Source of the DNA: JAYRWD01 sp041918255
GTDB taxonomy: Bacteria > Patescibacteriota > Dojkabacteria > B142 > WJKM01
Length of the DNA stretch: 19,123 nucleotides
Assembly (NCBI GenBank): GCA_041918255.1
Contig: JAYRWD010000012.1
Coordinates: 1-19,123, forward strand
Direction of reading: 5' to 3'
In this document: positions 13,933 to 19,123 of the stretch, piece after piece
Numbering within the stretch: position 1 is the first letter of the stretch
How the letters are laid out: every line of letters starts with the position of its first letter
Notes under the pieces: model-generated
The model's input: only the letters and a program-made list of their open reading frames with translations
Database searches by the model: none
What the model was told of the DNA's origin: nothing
Translations under genes and position numbers: made by a program

Positions 13933-15420
13933 TTATCTCTCCACCACTACCCCATTTTTTAGACTAAACATCCTATTGATGCCTACCTGTTCGACAAAGT
14001 ACCTATCATGCGCTATGAGTAGAATAGTTCCATTGTATTCAAATAAAGCGTTCTCTATGACTTCCTTTGTCCTGATATCAAGATGGTTTGTCGGTTCATC
14101 CAAGATCAAAAGATCATTCTCATCCATGGAGAATACAGCGAAGGATAAGCGGGCTCTTTGACCTGGACTCAAATCAAGTAATTTGTAATTTTGTAAATGT
14201 TTAGAAAAAAGAAATCGCTCCAATATACCGAAAGATTTTTGAAATTCTATTTTCCCAAATTTCATTACATATTCCCTTACCGTTAGGTCATAGGGCAAAT
14301 GGGATTGGTTTTGAGAAAAATACTTCCATCGGACATTTTCACCTATCTTAACGCTTCCACTCTCGGGTATGAGCTCACCTATGATAAGTTTGATTAGTGT
14401 TGATTTACCTATACCATTGGCGCCATAGAACCATGCTTTATCTTGTCCATAGAGCTCGAAACTAGATTTTTTAATAATAGTTTTTTTGCCATAGGAAAAC
14501 GATAAATCTTTAATTGAAAGCACGGTTTTGTTTTTATGAACACTACCTTCCATGTTTATTCCAGCGAGATTTTTTTCTTTGTATTTCGTCTTCTCGTTTG
14601 TCTCGATCTCTCTTTTAATTCTAGTCTTTATTGCCTTTAATTTTGAACTTTGTTTCTTGCCACTAGAGTGCTTTCTGACCATGGTAAGCATTTCGTCAAA
14701 CTTCTTTCTCTTTTTTTCCTGCAAAGTATATTCTTTATCTCTCCTGTCAATCCATTCTTTCTTCTGTTCGACATAATGGTCATAATTTCCATGGAATATA
14801 TGTAATGTATTTTCATCTATTTCAAATATTTGTTCTACTAAGTTGTTTAGAAGCAATCGGTCATGCGATATTATAATTACGATACCATCAAACTTTTGCA
14901 GAAACTTTTCCAACCATTTGATTCCGTTTATATCAAGATGGTTTGTCGGCTCATCCAAAAGCAAAATAGTTGACTCTTCGATGAGTAGTTTACACAAATA
15001 AAGTTTTAACCGTTCCCCTTCACTGATCGTGGAGATTTTGCTGTAATAATTTAGAGCGTGCATACTTCCCGCAGCTTCTGTTGTTTCCGAATCAGTAAGT
15101 TTGATACCGAGTTGTGAAAGTATCAATTTTATCTTCCACATATCGGTCGAGTGATCGGGAACGAGTGACTCTAGGTATTCACCTACAAAGAGATTTTCGT
15201 CAAGATCAAATTCCTGGGGGAGATAACCTAATTTTTCCTCGACAATAGTTATTTGACCTTCATCCGGCTCTACAGAACCTAAGATACTTTTCAAAAGTGT
15301 TGATTTACCAGATCCATTTAGACCTATGAGCCCAACCTTTTCTTTGTTCCCTAGTTTGAAGTTTATATTTTCGAACAAAAGTTCGGAGAATTCAATTTTG
15401 AGATTTGTTACTTTCAGCAT
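13933..15420 (-). CDS. ABC-F family ATPase (ribosome-associated)
   Basis: The 495-residue protein has two ABC ATPase domains and no membrane segments, the ABC-F plan. These proteins bind the ribosomal E site to modulate translation or displace antibiotics. Domain 1 has Walker A GLNGSGKST (33-41), the signature ISEGERLKL (about 129) and Walker B LLLDEPTNHLD (about 152). Domain 2 has GANGIGKST (about 331), LSPGQRARL and LLILDEPTNHLD (about 435). The intervening linker (about 215-300) is long, charged and helical, as expected for the P-site interaction motif. The first signature departs from the usual LSGGE. I chose ATG 15420; a start 13 codons upstream adds non-family sequence. The subtype (EttA, Uup or resistance) cannot be told. 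Confidence 0.95.
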   Translation of the reverse strand: MLKVTNLKIEFSELLFENINFKLGNKEKVGLIGLNGSGKSTLLKSILGSVEPDEGQITIVEEKLGYLPQEFDLDENLFVGEYLESLVPDHSTDMWKIKLILSQLGIKLTDSETTEAAGSMHALNYYSKISTISEGERLKLYLCKLLIEESTILLLDEPTNHLDINGIKWLEKFLQKFDGIVIIISHDRLLLNNLVEQIFEIDENTLHIFHGNYDHYVEQKKEWIDRRDKEYTLQEKKRKKFDEMLTMVRKHSSGKKQSSKLKAIKTRIKREIETNEKTKYKEKNLAGINMEGSVHKNKTVLSIKDLSFSYGKKTIIKKSSFELYGQDKAWFYGANGIGKSTLIKLIIGELIPESGSVKIGENVRWKYFSQNQSHLPYDLTVREYVMKFGKIEFQKSFGILERFLFSKHLQNYKLLDLSPGQRARLSFAVFSMDENDLLILDEPTNHLDIRTKEVIENALFEYNGTILLIAHDRYFVEQVGINRMFSLKNGVVVER

Positions 15421-15719
15421 GTCTATATCAAGTGATAAATAATACGTTGACACCTGCACTCGCCATAGTTAATAGGCGTGCAAAAACAGGCTGAAAGGTT
15501 AGCTTACTTCAACTGAAGATGGATATTGAGGATTTTCGTATTTGTTGATCTCCATTTTATTTGGTTAAGCTTTAAATTATATCAATTCTTATATTTTCCT
15601 CGCAAGAAAAATTTCTATGGCCGATTATCAACATAATCATAAGTTGGTGTTAGTTGTGAAGCAGTTTAGAGGTAGAGATTAAATTCTAGTATCAAATTCG
15701 CTGTGGATATATGGTAGGT
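15421..15719. other. Intergenic stretch between histidine kinase and ABC-F genes
   Basis: These 299 bases separate two minus-strand genes and hold no recognisable gene, tRNA or strong hairpin. The part next to ABC-F includes a TATTAT-type sequence (near 15443) that could be its -10, but no good -35 is visible. Confidence 0.4.
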
Positions 15720-17336
15720 TTATTCAGATAGTTGTTTCGTCCCTGCCTTTGGCAACATACCCGAAAGTGGGAAAGAACATGAAAATACAGTATCTTCGCC
15801 TTCTTTTGATGTGAACCATGTTTTACCTCCTCCGTTATCAACTATTTGTTTCACTACATACAAACCTAATCCATTGCCGTCTGTATCTTGCTCTTGAGCA
15901 TTAGAAGCCCGAAACATTTTTTGAAATATTCTGGACTGTTCACTTTCTGGGATAGGATCGCCATTATTGGATACGCTAAAGATAATATCTTCAATCGTTG
16001 ATTTCAGTGTTACCCTAATTTTGCCGTGGTCTTTGGTGTATTTGATTGCATTTGAAATAAAGTTTTGGAATATTATGCGTAATAGTTTTTCATCCGCAGG
16101 CACAATCGGCAAGTTGGATTCAAAATCTTTGATAACCTCATGTTCCTTTTGGACTCTGCGCGATTCCATTTCAACCAGTACTTCGTCACAAAGCTTCGCA
16201 AAATCTGTTGGTTTGGGTTCAATGATAAAAACACCCATTTCGATTCGAGAAATATTCAAAAGGGAGCTAATTAATTCATACATTCGTTTGTTCATTGTGT
16301 AAATTTCATTTAATACCTTTTTCTGTTCGTCTGAGATTGTACCATAATCGCCCGCCAGGAGCATTTCTAGTGTCCATCTCATTGCACCGATGGGGGTTTT
16401 TAATTGATGAGAAGCAAGGGAAACAAACTCAGTTTTTTCTTTGTCAATTTCTTTTTCTATTGTAATATCCCTGAAGATTTCAATTGATCCTGTGATTGTC
16501 CCACCAAACACAAAAGGCGCTACGCTAATCCCTACTGGGAAGCTGGTTCCATCTTTGCGATAATAGTAATATGTCTTGCCAAGTGAAATATTTGTTTCTT
16601 GACCCGAGAAAAGTGCCATTACCATTGGTCGTTGACTCAAAGGGATTATATTATGATCCTCATCAACCATTTTTAAAACTTCCGTTATGGTTTTTCCAAT
16701 CATTTCTTCTTTTGAATATCCAAGCATTTTCGTCGCGGCTTCATTTACGAATTCGATTATTCCTCCAGAATTAGTCGTGATAATGCCCTCTCCTATCCCC
16801 GCTAGGATGGCTTCATCTTTTGCCTTCGCGATCAGGAGCGTTTGCGCCTGCTTCTTCACATCATTCAATAGTTTGGTTTGTTCTTCGGATTCTAACCTTT
16901 GTTCGGTGACATCAAACACTACCCCTAGTATATTAATCGGTTCATTGTTATTACCACGTTCGACAATACCGTTTAATTTATGATATCGAACATCGTCATT
17001 TGGCAGAATGACACGAAAAACGATATTGAGATTGTTCGCGCTCTTAAGGGCCGTCTGGAAAGCTTCGTCTGTAGTTTTTCTATCTTCGGGATGAATTGCT
17101 TTCTGCCAGGATTCGTATGTGGTCGCAAACGTATCCTTGCTCACCCCATAGAGGATGTACATTTGATCATTCCACATAATCTTATTATTTGCTACATCCC
17201 ACTCCCACACTCCAATCCCCGCGGATTGCATGACAAGCTCCAGTTTCCTATTTCTCTGTTGTTTAGGATCTTGTCCCATGTCCAGACCGCTTGCGTTAGG
17301 GTTAAGAAATGGGTTTTGTTGCGGATCTTGTGTCAT
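15720..17336 (-). CDS. Soluble PAS-PAS sensor histidine kinase
   Basis: The 538-residue protein phosphorylates itself on a His and would pass the phosphate to a response regulator. After a Gln/Asn-rich head, a PAS_3-type domain (about 32-150, GVWEWDVANNKIMWND) is followed by a second PAS domain (about 170-292, GIGEGIITTNSGGIIEFVN). HisKA contains ASHQLKTPIGAM with H310. The HATPase_c domain has an N box (FISNAIKYT), a G1-like VSNNGDPIP, an F box (IFQKMF) and a G2 box GNGLGLYVVKQI. The G1 box carries Asn where Asp is usual, a variant also seen in other kinases. There are no membrane segments, so the signal is internal or comes through PAS ligands. No response regulator lies beside it. It starts at ATG 17336. 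Confidence 0.95.
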   Translation of the reverse strand: MTQDPQQNPFLNPNASGLDMGQDPKQQRNRKLELVMQSAGIGVWEWDVANNKIMWNDQMYILYGVSKDTFATTYESWQKAIHPEDRKTTDEAFQTALKSANNLNIVFRVILPNDDVRYHKLNGIVERGNNNEPINILGVVFDVTEQRLESEEQTKLLNDVKKQAQTLLIAKAKDEAILAGIGEGIITTNSGGIIEFVNEAATKMLGYSKEEMIGKTITEVLKMVDEDHNIIPLSQRPMVMALFSGQETNISLGKTYYYYRKDGTSFPVGISVAPFVFGGTITGSIEIFRDITIEKEIDKEKTEFVSLASHQLKTPIGAMRWTLEMLLAGDYGTISDEQKKVLNEIYTMNKRMYELISSLLNISRIEMGVFIIEPKPTDFAKLCDEVLVEMESRRVQKEHEVIKDFESNLPIVPADEKLLRIIFQNFISNAIKYTKDHGKIRVTLKSTIEDIIFSVSNNGDPIPESEQSRIFQKMFRASNAQEQDTDGNGLGLYVVKQIVDNGGGKTWFTSKEGEDTVFSCSFPLSGMLPKAGTKQLSE

Positions 17337-17686
17337 ATTTTTTAGGTATCTTCGTGGAATAAAAAAGTTTTTATAATACTAAATAAGCAGTGATTTTGAG
17401 ATGTTTCACATTTAGATTAGAAGCTTTTTGCCTTTCGAAGAATTTTTTTGCTTCCCTATTTATTTTTTCTGAGATTGATTGTTTCACTGTTTTTTGTAGT
17501 CAGTCGTAAAGACTTTTTTTGTTTGTTTTTATAATCACTAACGGCTAATCATATACTTAAATTGTATACTATTTCAGGTTAGGTATGAATATGAACTATA
17601 ATTAAAGTAGGATTTTTGCTCACGCAAAGTTAAATGGTTGTGGGCTTAGCCACATTGGACACTATATTTTAGATGTTTTTATCAAA
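17337..17686. other. Divergent intergenic region between histidine kinase and S66 peptidase
   Basis: This 350-base AT-rich region carries the promoters of both divergent genes. A perfect TATAAT at 17597-17602 on the plus strand fits the peptidase (no good -35 seen). Its predicted leader has two small hairpins, TTTGC-TCAC-GCAAA (17615-17628) and TGTGG-GCTTAG-CCACA (17639-17654). I see no known riboswitch and no gene. Confidence 0.5.
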
Positions 17687-18724
17687 ATGAATTTTACAAA
17701 TCTCCCTAAACTTCGAAAAGGTGATAAAGTTGCTATTCTCTCTCCTTCATTTGCTGCTCCTGCACGTTGGCCCCATGTCTATGAGTTGGGATTGGAGCGA
17801 ATCCGGGATGTTTTTGGTCTAGAACCAGTAGAATTCTCTGCCACAAAGAAATTGGGCGCGAGTAAAGAAGAAAGGGTTCGAGATTTGGTTAATGCTTTTG
17901 AAGATAAAGAAATAAAAGGAGTTATTGCCTCGCTGGGTGGCGATGATCAGGTGACATATATCAAGAATTTGCCCAAAGAGGTTTTCGGTGATAATCCTAA
18001 GCCATTCTTCGGCAATAGCGACAACACTCATTTCATTAACCATTTGTGGTTATGCGGGGTACCATCATATTATGGTGGTCATGTATTCACTGAATTTGCG
18101 ATGCAAAATCGGATGGATGAGTACACGATTAAATATTTGAACTACGCGTTGTTTCAAAGTGGAACTTTTGAAGTTCAAGCAAGTCCTGAGTTTTGCGACA
18201 TTGATCTTGACTGGTCGGATGAAACATTACTGAACGTGAAACGTAGATATCAGGAAAATGAAGGCTGGTATTGGGACGGTTCTTCTAATGTTTCGGGTAT
18301 AACTTGGGGGGGATGTCTAGAATCACTAGATGAATTGTTGAGACACGGTATAACAATTCCAAGTCTGGAAGAATTTGAAAATATTGTCTTATTTGCTGAG
18401 ACAAGTGAGGAAGTACCTTCCCATGAATATGTCAGAAGAGTTTTCAGGGCATTGGGCGAGCGTGGAGTGCTGGCAAGGCTACGGGGGTTGATCATAGGAA
18501 GGCCAAAGGCTTGGTCTTTTGAAAATCAAAATACAGACGATTGGAAGGTTCAATACAAAGAGGCTCAAAGGAAAATGATCGTTGATATTGTTCGGGTGTA
18601 TAACAGAGAGATTCCGATTATTCAAAACTTTGATATCGGTCATACTTCGCCGCAGATATGTTTGCCCGTAGGTCGTGAGATCTTCATTGATGGCAAAACA
18701 AAGCGGGTGGAGGTTGGTTTTTAG
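17687..18724 (+). CDS. S66 family peptidase (LD-carboxypeptidase / MccF-like)
   Basis: The 345-residue protein belongs to serine peptidase family S66, which includes murein LD-carboxypeptidase (LdcA), acting on cell-wall tetrapeptides, and microcin C self-immunity protein MccF, which cleaves the processed toxin. The expected Ser-Glu-His triad is visible: S111 in FGNSDNTHF, E238 in LFAETSEE and H319 in IGHTSPQICLPVG. Length and the NSDNT/ETSEE wording are closer to MccF-type members than to short LdcA, but the substrate cannot be assigned. There is no signal peptide, so it is cytosolic. It starts at ATG 17687 without a clear Shine-Dalgarno site, after a leader with two small hairpins. The stop is TAG. 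Confidence 0.92.
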   Translation: MNFTNLPKLRKGDKVAILSPSFAAPARWPHVYELGLERIRDVFGLEPVEFSATKKLGASKEERVRDLVNAFEDKEIKGVIASLGGDDQVTYIKNLPKEVFGDNPKPFFGNSDNTHFINHLWLCGVPSYYGGHVFTEFAMQNRMDEYTIKYLNYALFQSGTFEVQASPEFCDIDLDWSDETLLNVKRRYQENEGWYWDGSSNVSGITWGGCLESLDELLRHGITIPSLEEFENIVLFAETSEEVPSHEYVRRVFRALGERGVLARLRGLIIGRPKAWSFENQNTDDWKVQYKEAQRKMIVDIVRVYNREIPIIQNFDIGHTSPQICLPVGREIFIDGKTKRVEVGF

Positions 18725-18826
18725 CTAAACGAAAAAGATATGGATTGTCTTATACTACTTCGTATTCAATTTGTTTGCTTTGATTTAAATAGGGTAGGAT
18801 TTTCGAAAGTGAATAAATGAAATAAT

Positions 18827-18854
18827 TTGAGTTGTTGTGCAAGGATGTTAGAAT
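18827..18854 (+). promoter_or_regulatory. Putative promoter for the last gene
   Basis: -35 TTGAGT (18827-18832) and -10 TAGAAT (18849-18854) are 16 nt apart. The predicted start is near 18861, about 28 nt before the GTG at 18889. Confidence 0.5.
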
Positions 18855-18888
18855 ATATTCTTAAGATTTATTTCTTATCATAAAAGTT

Positions 18889-19123
18889 GTGGTTGAGGAT
18901 AAAGACGAACCTATAGTAGAGGAAGATAAATTTTCATATCCCCCGGCTTGGAGAAAACCTGAGTCTAGAGAAGAAATGAATGCACTTCCTTGGCCAACCG
19001 TTGACGGTACCAGTCCTTTGAGACACGCTAGTACTTCGTTAGGATCAGTTCGGTATCGGGTCGAAAATGGGAAGGTTGCTGTAGTTCGTGTAAATATATT
19101 CACGTTTAGACCTGAGGTTCTAA
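18889..19123 (+). CDS. Unidentified protein, 3' end cut by the window
   Basis: A frame beginning at GTG 18889, with an in-frame stop upstream at 18862-18864, stays open for 78 codons to the window end. The product starts VEDKDEPIVEEDKFSYPP, then AWRKPESREEMNALPWP, an Arg-Tyr-Arg segment, and VAVVRVNIFTFRP. The head is acidic, and there is no signal peptide or membrane helix so far. I do not recognise the family. A consensus-like promoter upstream supports that it is a real gene. The GTG start and the absence of a Shine-Dalgarno site make the exact start uncertain. Confidence 0.65.
   Translation, partial: MVEDKDEPIVEEDKFSYPPAWRKPESREEMNALPWPTVDGTSPLRHASTSLGSVRYRVENGKVAVVRVNIFTFRPEVL

Noticed and set aside
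74..18724. UGA recoded as Gly or Trp (code 25 or 4)
   Set aside because: All conserved genes are full length with TGA read as stop and contain no in-frame TGA.
1..19123. CRISPR array or prophage
   Set aside because: No regularly spaced direct repeats and no phage structural or integrase genes were seen.

Overview
The window looks like a chromosomal segment of a small-genome bacterium, most plausibly a member of the Candidate Phyla Radiation (Patescibacteria). This rests on an AT-rich sequence, compact genes with few Shine-Dalgarno sites, TTG/GTG starts, a class E-like sortase beside a huge Cys-rich SdrD-type surface protein, lysine-rich extensions on ribosomal proteins L21 and L27, an acylphosphatase/cis-prenyltransferase fusion, and GC-rich hairpin repeats near tRNAs. 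The phylum is inferred, not proven. The genetic code looks standard. TAA and TAG end every intact gene and no gene ends in TGA.

Layout. 1-1400: a REP-associated tyrosine transposase (RAYT) broken by an in-frame TAG, tRNA-Asn(GTT), a terminator and a long imperfect inverted repeat, then an unidentified cytosolic protein. 1579-7193: a cell-surface module. A 1535-residue secreted protein with eight SdrD B-like domains and a C-terminal LARTG sorting signal is divergent from a sortase gene and shares its promoter region. A one-helix small membrane protein overlaps the sortase 3' end. 7260-9205: the acylphosphatase/UPP-synthase-like fusion and a membrane-anchored hypothetical protein. 9266-10734 (minus): the rplU-rpmA-pth translation cluster, with a good sigma70-type promoter before rplU. 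10859-12373 (plus): a membrane-anchored endonuclease/exonuclease/phosphatase-family protein and a Bcp/PrxQ peroxiredoxin.

12374-13932 is a tRNA and repeat zone around peptide deformylase. It holds tRNA-Val(TAC) with its own promoter, a long inverted repeat, GC-rich hairpins, and a second 5' half of tRNA-Gly interrupted in the D-loop by a 31-nt double hairpin. The intact tRNA-Gly(GCC) follows. 13933-17336 (minus): an ABC-F ATPase and a soluble two-PAS histidine kinase without an adjacent response regulator. 17687-19123 (plus): an MccF/LD-carboxypeptidase-like S66 peptidase and the start of an unidentified gene cut by the window end.

The most notable points are: (i) the matched LAxTG-type substrate and class E-like sortase pair; (ii) the acylphosphatase/cis-prenyltransferase fusion, whose allylic-diphosphate site has lost several canonical residues while the IPP-side residues remain; (iii) the tRNA-Gly half-copy carrying a REP-like double hairpin in the same window as a decayed RAYT gene.
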